Shown here piece after piece: positions 50,551-62,309 of a stretch of DNA of 64,000 nt (position 1 is the stretch's first letter; each line of letters begins with the position of its first letter). The position numbers were made by a program, and so were the translations under genes. The stretch is from positions 46,771,924-46,835,923 of the forward strand of contig OX393581.1 of assembly GCA_947652605.1 (NCBI GenBank), given 5' to 3'. Source of the DNA: Elmis aenea. Taxonomy: Eukaryota; Arthropoda; Insecta; Coleoptera; Elmidae. Below the pieces are notes generated by a model. That model worked only from the letters and a program-made list of their open reading frames with translations, did no database searches and was not told where the DNA came from.

Positions 50551-51605
50551 CAGGGGCGCGCCGTGCCGGGGGTGCAAGGGATGCTTTGCACCCGGGCGCT
50601 GTCAATCAAGGGGCGCATGCAACGAGATAAAATTGTGCCTTTATGTTTTCATGCAAAAGCGAAAGGAGGCCGAAGAAATGCAGCGGGATTTTCCTTAAAA
50701 ATAATTTGCTTCAATACGATACGAGCTGATGAACAAAAGGAACGGCACTTGCACTCAGGGTGACCAGGTGAATTATTTCTTGAATCGCCAAAAAAGGGTG
50801 CTAAAGTAACCAAAATCGCCAACAGAGGACGCCGATGTAGCCAAAATCGCCAACTCTCTTTTCCAATTTCATCTAAAGATGAAATTGGAACAGGAAAAAT
50901 ATGTGATAAAGGGTTAAAAAAATATTGAACTCCAAAAACATAAACATAATTCACATAAATTCAACAAAATCAGAATTACATGTAAACATAACATACAGTG
51001 CTGCGCAAAAGTATGAAAACAGACAGATATTATTGAAGATATTACAATAAAATTTGGTATCTGACAGTTATCGTATGTTCCAGATTTGATGAAAAATCGC
51101 GATATCTCGGAAAATAAAAATTTTGGTGATAAAACAGGCTTATTGTTTTCGAAGGACACTTAAATTTTCTATGAGACTAAGAAAATAGGGTGTTGTATTT
51201 AAAGAAAAATGAGTTTCTATATGTTTAAAGTTTTACTATTTTGACAAAGCGTAAAAAACGCCCTGTATAATATTTTTAAAATGTAGAAAAGTGTTAATTA
51301 ATTAATTGTCTATATAAATTTCATTTGTAGACTAATCGCCATCTAGCGGAAATTTATGTCGAAAAGTTCCCGATTTTTCGGCATGCTTCTGAACTCCGAA
51401 CCCACGTTTACTACTACATAAAAGTAAAATGACAATGTAAATTTTCATTTATAATACGCTTGCGCTTGCGTTAACACTAACTTCTCTCTACTCTCTATCA
51501 AATGTTGCCAATTGTACAATTTTTATCCGTCACATTAACGATATAGATTTAGGGCGCCAGAAATGAGCTGGCACCCCGTCGATTAATACCAACGGCGCGC
51601 CACTG
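50551..51605. mobile_element. hAT-type element, non-autonomous, with 8-bp TSD
   Basis: The ends CAGGGGCGCGCCGT and ACGGCGCGCCACTG are flanked by a perfect 8-bp duplication, TTAGCATC, at 50543-50550 and 51606-51613. The GC-rich ends (GGGGGTGCAAGGG; TGGCACCCCG) stand out. The 1055-base interior has no recognisable transposase; its open frames lack hAT motifs. Confidence 0.87.
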
Positions 51606-51614
51606 TTAGCATCT

Positions 51615-52430
51615 ATTTTAATTTAAAAAAGAACTACAATTTTTCTAAAACTTTCATTTCAACAATTTGTAATTTCCCTGGTAACATTTAAACGGCACAA
51701 AAATAAAATCCGGACCGATAACTTGAACATTTAAAAGCCTCGAGTAGCATTTAAAGTTAATTGGCTGTGCCAGATATTAGCTTCTTTCCGATTTGACCGG
51801 AAACAACAAACTTTCTCACTGTAAAACAGCGCTAAATAGATAAAGATTTACATGGCACCGCCACCTTAAATCCCTCTTTATTAGCTATTACAATTACCCC
51901 GCCCATAACAAAAGTGTACATAATAATATTAAAATTTTTAAAAGCAGCAATAAAAGAGTAATAAAAATGATCATATCTAGCACACTGAGATAGAATTATT
52001 TCACTTATTCTAATAGCGTAGCAAATATTTTAAAGCTACTTTGTTATTAGGTATTTTAATAATAGTTTAAAAAATATTCGCATATTTTGTGCAAATTTGG
52101 AAGCTTATAAATTATTTACCACTGGGAACATAAACGTCCACCATATTTACATATTTTAAAAGATCATTAAATTTTGGAATTTTTTTACAATCAGATCAGA
52201 ATTAATTAAGACAACATTTCCGCTCCAAAACGCAACTTTCTTATCAGATTAATAGTCAATCCTGCCAACATTATCGCTCTGTTATATCCTAAAGAATATT
52301 TTACGGGGGACTAAAATCTTGACCAATAGGTAAACCTTCGCGTTGCATTAATCAATTTTTTTAATAGCTAGCATTTAGATGCCAATAATTTTGTGAAATA
52401 AGGAATTTTTGTTCAAATTTTAAAATATAG
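51615..52430. other. AT-rich stretch, no gene seen
   Basis: No feature was recognised. A family H foldback fragment (AAAAAAGTCTGCAACAAAG) and a CAGGGTTAACCTGATTTA terminus like that at 26863 follow at 52435-52790. Confidence 0.5.
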
Positions 52431-52889
52431 TTACAGAGTAATTAAAAAAGTCTGCAACAAAGTTTATTACCGATGTCTCAGAATATCGTTCCTTGATAAA
52501 AGTTGGTGCAAGGGCTAAAACCAATTTCTAGATTGTAAAAGTTCAATAAAAATTTATGTCACTAAATTTTCGCAATTTTAGAAATATTTGCAAGAGTAAA
52601 ATGCCCTTAGTTTAAGAGTTGTCCTATGAACTTTTTTTGTAACTCATAAATGGGGGAACTTAACTCTTGCGAATATTTCTAAAATCGCTAAAATCCAGGG
52701 TTAACCTGATTTAAATCACGATTTAAATCAACTGACTTTTTTAATTAAAATCATGATTTAAATCAAACTATTTATTTTTTGATTCAACGTCACACGAAAC
52801 TTTTATTCTCGTAAAAAGTTGATGCATGACCTAAAACTAATTTTTAGATGGAAAAAAGTCATATGACACTAGGTTTTAACAATTTTAAA

Positions 52890-53860
52890 ATATTCGCAGG
52901 AATAAAGATAATCTGCAATCAAAGACTTATGATTATGACATAAACGATGGTTAAGGCAAGGAGGTGTACTGAGCCCGACACTCTTCGTATTAGTCATCAA
53001 ATCTGTAGAAAACAAAACTAGAAAGGTACATCTAGGTTTCAGTAAGCTAATGCCAGTGTACTTGTCAGAATGTGCCTTTTTCTGATGATATGATGATCTG
53101 TGCCCCAACGAAAAAGGCCCTACTAGAAAACTTATTGGTGTGGGAAAAAGAATTAAAGAAAAGTAACTTAAAGATTAACACGAACAAAACAAAGGTTATG
53201 ATAATAGGTTAAGAACACAAGCAACTTAACATAGAACTGATCCGGAAAAAATAGAACAGGTGGAAGAATATAAACATCTGGGAATTTGGATAGAGAGAGA
53301 AGGTAACAGAAAATGAGATAAAAGAATGAATAAATAGTGCAGCAAAAGTATATCATAGTGCGGTAATCTGAAAATGAGGAATAAGCAGAAAAACAAAAAT
53401 GACCATTTACAAGACATTATTCATACCCCCCCGACCCCGGTGTATGGAAGTGAGACTTGGGTATTAAATCAGTCACAGAGAAGCAGATTACAAGCTATGC
53501 AGATGAAATACTTAAGGGCAGTAAAGGCGTCACACGTAGAGACAAAATAAGAAATGAACAAATCAGACAAGAACTAGATATAGAATCAGTACATACTACA
53601 TAATCTTATCGAGAGAAACCAGCTGAAATGGTTTGGACACATCAACCGAATGCAGCAAAAAAAGACAAGTAAAACAGATATGGGAGGCAAAAGTACAGAA
53701 TAAAAGAGGAAAGGGGAGACCGAAGAAAACATGAAATGATGAAGTGGTATTGATTTTAAAGAAACGAAACAAGAACTGGACAGAGACAACAAGAATGACG
53801 AAGAACAAAGAGGAATGGACGAAATTCGTACACTCAAGTTAACCATGAGCTGTAATTAGT
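52890..53860 (+). pseudogene. RTE-like LINE fragment 4
   Basis: Pieces in several frames read LRQGGVLSPTLFVLVIKSVE, ECAF then SDDMMICAPTKKALLENLL (a decayed catalytic box), LKINTNKTKVMIIG, IEQVEEYKHLGI and PVYGSETWVLNQSQRSRLQA. These are RT motifs of the same LINE class as 30110-36390. It is inserted into a family H repeat, whose AAAATATTCGCAGGAATAAAG is cut off at about 52905. It is heavily frameshifted. Confidence 0.78.
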
Positions 53861-53869
53861 ACTATTACA

Positions 53870-54890
53870 AATACCTTACACCTTAGGGTAGAAAAGAAAT
53901 ATATAATTTGTTCTAAGATCGATCACCAACAGCAAATATATTATTGACCATTAACAACGTAAACAAAAGCCAACACACCGGAAACGTACACAAAATAATT
54001 GGTACACGATACGAAGCGGTTTTTTTCATCAGTACTATCAAAGGGCTTTCAATGTATTCACACTATGAACTTTAAGAAACGCTCTTTTATCAGTTTAAGC
54101 ACGGCTAAACGCAGGCGGAAATAAAACCGGACGGAAATCGCAGTCGGCCATGCATATCTCCACCCACTGTCACATAAAAATATACTTCATATTCATAGCA
54201 AACGTTCAGTTCGATATCTGCTAACAGAACGCAGATTATGATGTGTTGAATGGACTGCGGCTCCAAATAAATATTTCAGTTTATTCACACCATTGTTTGT
54301 TTATGTCACAGATATCGACATCCTGCTACCGACAGACGGATATAGAAAAAAATGTGTCGACGGGAACAGCGAAATTTAAAATAACAATTTACACTTGTAA
54401 AGTAAACCCATCGTAGAATTTTGGAACGTAACGGTATTTTTAGCACCCTTAAATCATGCTACGTGAAACACTGTCCAAAAAACGTGGCCATTAAAAAATG
54501 CGACTTCAACGTGCTCTTAACTTGCAATTTAAAAAAAAGCTACATGTTTAATAACTTTGACACGGTATACCTGGTAACATCACGTTTCCTTCGACCCCAA
54601 TCTGCTTAAACAAGATTAAATTATGCAACTAGTTGGACTTTCATACAATTTACGTGTAATTTTCACAATTTAGCAATAATAAATTGCCGGTACGGTGTGC
54701 GAAATGGTAAATCGGTTTTCTCTTATAATTAAAATTCATTTTAAACACGCTCCTTACACTTCTATCGTTAATACAGGTGAGTATTAACAAATTTTGCACG
54801 ATAAAATTTTATCAAAAATCAAACAAACATTCAAAAACTCATTTAAAAAAAAAACACGATTAAAAATATAATAGGAGCAAAAATATATAA
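53870..54890. other. AT-rich stretch, no gene seen
   Basis: The open frame at 54421-54609 has no recognisable domain and no splice-site context. Nothing else was found. Confidence 0.45.
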
Positions 54891-54894
54891 TAGC

Positions 54895-55235
54895 ATATTA
54901 CATAACAAGAGTTGTAATAAGCATATTACGCAATAGTGCGTAATTGCTTTACAACTCGAGTTTTGTACTATACTTTTTCTACGACCACATAATATATACG
55001 TTTTTATCGGCTTTCTGGCTGATAGTAAACAAACGAATATATTATGTACGTAAGCTGACAATTTTGACGTAAGTCTAGTATGATGATTCCAACCGTGCGT
55101 AAGGATCCTCTAACTATGCTATGCATGCAGGTTAAGCTTGACGTAAGCCTACTTTGATCATTTCTAGAACACTACTTTTTGCTTATCGTGCGTAAGGACC
55201 TATTATGCATGCATGAGAAATAGTTATTTACGTAA
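54895..55235. repeat. Dispersed repeat family F, copy 2 (inverted)
   Basis: It begins TTACATAACAAGAGTTGTAA and contains TTACAACTCGAG, CTTTTTCTACGACCACATAA, GACAATTTTGACGTAAGTCT and GCATGCATG near the far end. It is the reverse of copy 1 at 23740. Confidence 0.68.
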
Positions 55236-55239
55236 CAAG

Positions 55240-56565
55240 ATCGGAAAGCGGTACTGGACGAGTAGATAGTTTTAGGACGAGCCGTAGGCGAGTCCTGAAA
55301 ACATACGAGTCCAGTAAAGACGCTTTGCGGATGTGTTACGTACAATATTTTTTCTGCGCCCGCCTATGACACCAAAATCACTATCGACAACATCCATAAT
55401 CAAACAATAACTTAACAAACTACAGGTTGAAACTCGCTTGGTCGTATAACGACGCTTGTTTGACAGCGCAAATCAACAAAACAACTCATCACCATGGCAA
55501 CCAGTTAGATTTTAGATACAAAACCCCTTGAGTGTTTTTGAAAGAGAATTTAATTTTACATATAAAAATGACAAAATATACAGGGTGTTCTATTTAAAAA
55601 ACAATGTTACGTATACGTACTGTGTATAGTTGAAAATAGGTTATGTAGTAAATGATTACAAACAACTTTTATTTAAAACGTTTTTTTCATGAGGCTGACT
55701 GTGCGAATGTCTTGAAGCAAGAAGTAAAATATTGTATCAATTTTGTGATTTACGAAGTTAAGTTTGCCTTGCTATGTAATTGTTACGCCATCGCCAATCA
55801 CCATAATAATTTGTAATATACAATTATGAAATTTATTCATTAATAAATAATAACGCCCTGGTTAGCAAGTCATTAGCCTCAAAAGTATAAGAAATAATAC
55901 TGTTTACAAATTAACAGTTCTGCTTTCCTGTTAATTTACGCAAATGCATGACTTTATATGTGTGTATTGTTATTAATAAAATAATTAGGGCATTCAACAG
56001 TTCTTACATTCAAAATAATAAATTACCAACAGTAAATCCAACAGTTGTGTATAAAAAATGATTAGATTATTCTCAGTTGCAGAATTTATTGTTTAAAATC
56101 AACCATTTCATGCGTATTGTTAATTACATTTGTGTACAGAGAACCGTTATTTTATAATTTATAATAAACATAATTATTGCTTTTACATCAAAATCACTTC
56201 ACGGATAACGCGTTTGCATGCTAAACTTCGTCTTCGTTAAGATATTTTTATTAACTTATGCACACTTTACTGCTACATTTAATTATGGCGAGATTGCTTA
56301 ACTTCCTACAAAAAACAAGTTAAATTCTTTGTTTATAATACGCGCTGAATTAAAACGATCGTGTTCCCCTTACATATCATAAGATGAGAACTTTTTTAAC
56401 CATGGCCCTAATTATAGTAGAAACAAATAAACATCTATTATACAAATTAACTTAGTTAGCAGAAGGAAATTGGTTTGGCATGGTGAGATCCTTGCCTTTT
56501 TTTTGTCAAAAACTATTTCATAAAACAGCGGTTACCAAACTTATTTTGTCGCGGAACCCTTACAC
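55240..56565. other. AT-rich stretch, no gene seen
   Basis: A GC-richer patch at 55245-55325 holds inverted GGACGAGT/ACTCGTCC-like pieces (TACTGGACGAGTAG and ACGAGTCCAGTA), probably another MITE end. Otherwise no gene is apparent. Confidence 0.4.
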
Positions 56566-56569
56566 GTTA

Positions 56570-56800
56570 AGCAAAACGCACACTTATCTAGAAATGTCAA
56601 AGTAGGCTTACGTCAAAATTGACAAGACAACGTAATTACTGGATGTATATTAGCCAAAAAGCCGTTAAAATCGTAGGTATTATGTGATCGTAGAAAAAGT
56701 AAGCTACATAACACGAGTTGTGGAGCAATTACGCACTCGTGGAAATACGCAACTTTTCTACTCGTGCGTAATATGCTTCTTACAACTCTTGTTATGTAAT
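56570..56800. repeat. Dispersed repeat family F, copy 3
   Basis: In the same orientation as copy 1: GTCAAAATTGACAAGACAAC, TGATCGTAGAAAAAGTAAGC, CACGAGTTGTGGAGCAATTA and CTTACAACTCTTGTTATGTA. The differences from copy 1 are scattered substitutions. Confidence 0.7.
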
Positions 56801-56829
56801 ATATTAAATTTTCATATTCCATTGCCACA

Positions 56830-58980
56830 AGCTCTGATGACTTTTCTTCTACTCTGAACGAATTTTGTACTCAAAATTATCAGTGTCTTTAAATTTGGAA
56901 AATACTCAGTTGGCGATTCCAATAAGCTACAGATATGATTTCTGATAACATTACATCATTTTGAATTTTGAAGAAAGTCTCTAAGAATCGAAAAAATAAT
57001 TAAAGCGAACCCGCTTTGGGAAACCTAGAATAATAGATAGGAAATATGTAGTATATAACACCTCATACCTACATGAGTTTACCAAACGAAATGAGGTTAA
57101 CAAGAAATGTTCACCATTTAATTTGTTCTGTGTCTTTTGTAGGTGCTGTTTGAATTTGTCAGACACATGTGGCATACGTTGAGGAACTAAAAATCAATAA
57201 GTTTATTTTTAAAACCAAATTAAATTTTTTAACTCGATAGCAATAGTTGTGTTAATATCACAGAATTGCCCGATATATTCAAAAACGTTTTACTTTTGCT
57301 GGGTCGGTTGGGTATGACTGATTAGTGTAATATTTAATTAAATCTTCAGTTGGACTGCACATTTATTACTACAAATTTATTATTACTGCAATTATAATAA
57401 CAGTTTGTGTTAGGTGTCAATTGACAAAACTGTTAAGGTTTTAATTTAAAATTGTATACTAACTATGGAATAATCATAGAAGTTGCAAGTACTGTTATCG
57501 ACAACTGTTTCTGTTGATAAGTAACTAGTGATGTTTAGATTGACATGAATGTATATATTTTTTAGCAAAAATTGGTGGTTACATTTTCTTTACATTAATG
57601 TTTAAAATGGTCTTTAATTAAAATAATTTGACCTGTAGTAACAGTGATTAAATCGTTTAAAGTAAATTGTAAAATATTTCTGATTTCTTTTGTGAAACAG
57701 CTTCGGTTTATAATGTATACGCGTTAAATATCATTGATCTTTTATAACAATAGTATAGCCAGTATTTTCAAGTCGAATAAAAACCTATTCAAAACTAAAT
57801 TACGTTGGTTTGAGAATGGTTGTAAGGAAATTGACCCCGTTTACTTATAAACCGCCGAAGAATATAAAAATGTTATTTACACATCAGTTAAGTTAATTGA
57901 ATAAGAGTTAGTAATACAAAAATCGACAAATCGAGGTTTAAAAACCAGACGTCGGACAAATAAGTTGCATTTAGTGGGATCATTTTTATCAATTAATTCT
58001 CCCGAGTATTAATAGCCCTACCCTTTTAAGTTTTGCACGCGACGCAACAGTTGGGTTTTCAACCCCTGTTGTTTTAATAAAACATGAGAAGCAAAGTTAA
58101 ACAGGTAGCTATATGATATTGGTTAATGGATTTGGAGCCGTCGCATTTTAATTTGCCATATGGTGCGCCACTCCAAAGGGAGCCACATGGGATTTCACTC
58201 GGTTTAAGTAGTGTTGCTTAATTGTATTATAAAGTCAAACGATGCCATTGTTGAGGTTTACTGTTCATCGCATTTTAATGAAATGCGCTTTAAGACGCGC
58301 GGTATTATAGAGAAGAGAGGGCAATGGATATTCTTTTTTTGTGAGCTTTAAACCCAAAGTTTTATTTTTTATCTCGCTTATTATAAGAGATACAAGTTTA
58401 CTTAACTTAGATGAATTATTCTGAAGTATGAGAGGAGCTACAATCGATTTTTTAGAATACAAAATTCCTCGTACTTTAGAAGTTATAGCAAAAAATAAGA
58501 AAATGTTTTTTTGTTTTTTTTATAACTTTTTTGTGTTAATCAATAGATTCGTTTTGTTTGTACTTTTTTGAGGTACCAACTTGTTTATGTAAAACGTAAC
58601 TGTTATTTTTAATGTTTTTTATCACTTTCCATTTTTGAGATGTAACCCCTAATTTCATTTTTTATTATGGGCCGTCAAATTGCCTTTGGAATGGTTAAAT
58701 GAGCTTTTTTTCTTCTTCTTTATAATAAGATATTACTAATCGTATATATTTTGATAAATAACTCAGAAAATCAAGAAAAATAATATTTTACGAACCTTTT
58801 ATCGAGCTATCTATAGGGGGGGGGGCAGTAAACAACTAATTACATATTAAATTAATGACAGTATAATTTGTCTGCTGTATCATTTATTAGAATTTTATAA
58901 TATTGTTGTGTAATTTGATAGTCTTTGTAGCAATTTTGCTATAATTTTGTCTACATTTACAAATAATGAAAAATTTAACA
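56830..58980. other. AT-rich stretch, no gene seen
   Basis: No exon or known repeat was recognised. An uninterrupted run of eleven or so G bases lies near 58816-58826. Confidence 0.45.
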
Positions 58981-58989
58981 CTTTGTGAT

Positions 58990-59421
58990 CATTGGCGTAG
59001 TTATGGGGAGATCGGGGGGGCTAAGCCTCCCTTGAGCCCTCATTAGCCCCCTGGCCTAAAAAATTCAAACTAAACACCAAACGTAATTGACAAAATTGAA
59101 ACCGTATTATGTTGAATAAAACAATGACTTAATTAATGTCGCTGTGACCTGTTTGAAAAACTGCAATGGTGCTGATTCTTTAGATCTGGGAACTTTAGAA
59201 ACACAACTCAGGCAGCATTTCCTTGATACTTATCCATTCACAAGATTTGGATTGCAAAACAGATCGTTTTCATCAGAATATTATAAACTTTATAATTGTG
59301 AGCAACGCGGCCCGGATTCAACAAAAGTTCAAAAGTGAGGCCCTTTTTTTATTTTTAGCTCACAGCCTCAGTCACCTGGGGCTGCAGCCCCCCCTGGACC
59401 TTGGGGCTAACTACGCCAATG
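58990..59421. mobile_element. hAT-type MITE with 8-bp TSD
   Basis: The ends CATTGGCGTAGTTA and TAACTACGCCAATG are perfect inverted repeats flanked by TTTGTGAT on both sides (58982-58989 and 59422-59429). Sub-terminal GATCGGGGGGGCTAAGCC faces GCAGCCCCCCCTGGACC. The small frame inside (59144-59338) has no transposase motif. Confidence 0.88.
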
Positions 59422-59429
59422 TTTGTGAT

Positions 59430-60985
59430 GCTACATTCTTTGCCATAAAAACTGTGCGAATGTACTTAGGGCTGAGAGAAGGCAATCAAGTGCTCGTAAT
59501 TACAGAAAGTTGGAAATAAATTTAAAAGAATATGGTTTCTTCGTAAAACCAACCAAATATACAAAACAAATCAAAGGAGAATAATAAGCTGCTTCTAATA
59601 TTTTTTTGTCAAAATAGACTGTGGCTCCTCCAGTATAAGAAGTTATTTTACAACTTAAAAGTATCGCCAAGTGATAAACGGCCCTCCATCACAAAGACGC
59701 AAGCATGAGTGTCAGAATTAGTTTCAGTGCTGAAGTCAAAATTGAGATGTGTGTAAAATGATAGATATTATATTTATTGACTTTACTAGTTAACAATAAA
59801 GGTCATCTAATTTATTTACACATCGTATTTACATGGGCATTACAATTTGGTCAGTTCAAATATTATTACAAAACTTCTACAGTGCTATGGTGGTGTAATT
59901 TGTAATTCATTACAAAAATCCGGTACCTACATATCATCGTGATTATATATTTCAGTTTTTAGCGATGAAATGTAACATGGCCTTATATAACTTTGCTTTT
60001 ATTGTTTTGGGCGGTGGACTGACACACTACTGAATGAATTCATTGCAATTTTTATTTATCAAATTATTCTGCAGTTTTTTTTTAACTCTTCTGGGCGTAG
60101 CCTAGGCACTAAGCGTGTTCACCAATAAAGTACACTCATGTTACATAAAAATACTTTATCTCTTCGTATTTATTACTCTTATCTCCAGGGAAAGTTGATA
60201 ACTAATCTGGCTTTTCACAGTCCCTGTTTACACAAACAGTTTGCGCTTCTATAGAACTGTTGACGCTTTGTGTTTTAAGAATTATTTTAAAATACGTTTG
60301 TTTAGGTTCACAAAGAAATCTGTAAATAAAACACGCAGTTTGTGCTTGCCTTTAAGTCAGATAAGAACATCTTGAAACTATCTGAATGTGGCGATTTATT
60401 TTATTATCGTAAGGTATTGTTTGTAAAAAAAATATCGAGTTTATTTTACCGGAGCAGGTAGCAATATGAAAAAAAAAATACCGGTTTATAATGGCGGATT
60501 AGAAATTCATAATAATATGAGTAATACGGCATAATCGACAGCTTATCTGTATGATTTCGTAGGTATATGGAAATTACGAACGGTTTTTCAAAGGTTTTTT
60601 TTTGTAAAGCACAGCGATATGTTTAATTAAATCGTTCTAGAAAATAAAGAATCCATAAAAGTTAGTCGTTTTCATTGTTATCTCATTCTAGAGCAATTTA
60701 TTTTATGTATTCATATATCATTGTTTGGAGGTTATTTTTAAAATAACCGAATAACTTGGTTTTATTCGATGAGTCGTCTTAGTTTGTCCTAGCAGTTCTT
60801 GGAAGTCTTCTAGTCCAGCATTTTTCACTATTTTTTTTTAAACATTTTGAATACAAGTCACTGCATGTTTAAGTGTTTGGTTATTACGTAAATAAAATTT
60901 TAAACTAAGAGCTTTTTACGAGACAAGTAGGTTAGGTTAGATTTGGTTTAGTTAAATACGATATGTCGGACAACCCTATTTTTAT
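59430..60985. other. AT-rich stretch, no gene seen
   Basis: No coding or RNA feature was recognised. Confidence 0.45.
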
Positions 60986-60989
60986 TGTA

Positions 60990-62307
60990 CAGGATGGACC
61001 AAATTCGATTGTTTTATGGGATATCTCGGTTACCATAATAGTTATCAAAAATCTGTCGGCCTCTTGAGTTTTTCTTTTTTTTTAATAAACACGTCTGTGG
61101 TATCAGATTTTTTATATCGCTTTCCATTTTGGCACTACACACGAAAAATAAAATTACACCGATTTTGAAAGTTTACTTTAACTTCTTTATTATCAAAATA
61201 GAGCAAAATGTTATATAGGTTTTCTATAAACATTTTTTTGTTTAATTTAAAAACAACAATATTTTTTTAACGACCTTGATTTTTGAGATATTAAGTAAAC
61301 TTATATTTAACCGCAGTAAGCTATGCCTTTATATAAAACAGCATCAGTTTAGATTTTCAAAGATATAAAAGTTTATTTAAAATAGCCGATTAGACAAATT
61401 TTGTAAAAATTTTATGATCAAAGTTTGTCATGATTTCGTAAACAAGTGATGTTTGCAATTAATAAACAACTAAACGTCATATCCAAGTAAATTTTTTAAC
61501 TTTTAAATCCGTGTATTCTTCTGTATTTTATAACTGTTTATTGTTGTATTGTAAACATGGCTAAATTTGAACACTTTGAAAAGTTTATTATGTTAGCAGT
61601 TTACATTGCAAGTAGTAAAAATGTTGCGGCTACTGCAGATGTTTTTGAAAATGACGTTTATTTTTGTTTTTTAATTGCAAACATCACTTGTTTACGAATT
61701 CATGGCAAACTCTGATAGATTTTTTTTTATAAAATTAGCCATCTTTATTATTCAACTTTCTAGTTTTTCCCCTATTTTTCCGAAGGAGATAGCCAGTGAC
61801 ACGTATAACTCTGCAAAACATTTAGTTTTGATGTTCTTGATGCAACAAACACAGCCTTGATCAGATTCTAGCGACAACATATCGTAACCTTCCCTGAACA
61901 GGTTATTTTTTTGTAACAAATATAATAGTATATATTTTTAAAAAGCTAATAATGCTCTTTCGTACAAAGTTATAGCCCACTAGGGTTTCAATTGTAAAAA
62001 AAAAGTTTACTTAATACCTCAAAAAAGGTCGTTAAAAAATTCTAAAAGCAATTTTAAATTAAGCTAAATTTTTTTAATAAAAAACCTATACATTTAACAT
62101 TTAGTTCTATTTTTATAAATAAAGAAGTTATAGTTAATTACTAAAAAAGTTGAAATTAATTTTTTGTGCCAAAATAGAAAGTGATAAAAAATCTGATAAC
62201 ACAGACGTGTTTATCTCAAGAGAGAAAAAACGAGACCGCTATCAGATTTTCGCTAACTATATGGTAACCAAGATACCCCGCAAAGCATTGGAATTTGGTT
62301 CGCCCTG
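60990..62307. mobile_element. Foldback element, family B, copy 2
   Basis: Left end CAGGATGGACCAAATTCG and right end GAATTTGGTTCGCCCTG are inverted, with arms sharing TATCTCGGTTACCATAATAG and CTATATGGTAACCAAGATAC. It is longer than copy 1 (19145) because the right half contains a block from family D (61747-61895). A degraded transposase start lies at 61557. Confidence 0.78.
61557..61712 (+). pseudogene. Degraded transposase N-terminus inside family B copy 2
   Basis: Fifty-two codons from ATG to TGA: MAKFEHFEKFIMLAVYIASS, KNVAATADVFENDVYF, then a run that is the inverted copy of upstream non-coding arm (ATTGCAAACATCACTTGTTT). Only the first 35 or so residues look like transposase; the rest is foldback read-through. 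Confidence 0.45.
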
Positions 62308-62309
62308 CA

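Noticed and set aside
60928..60942. Telomere-like TTAGG repeats (GGTTAGGTTAG)
   Set aside because: Only two to three units; too short to mean an interstitial telomere tract.
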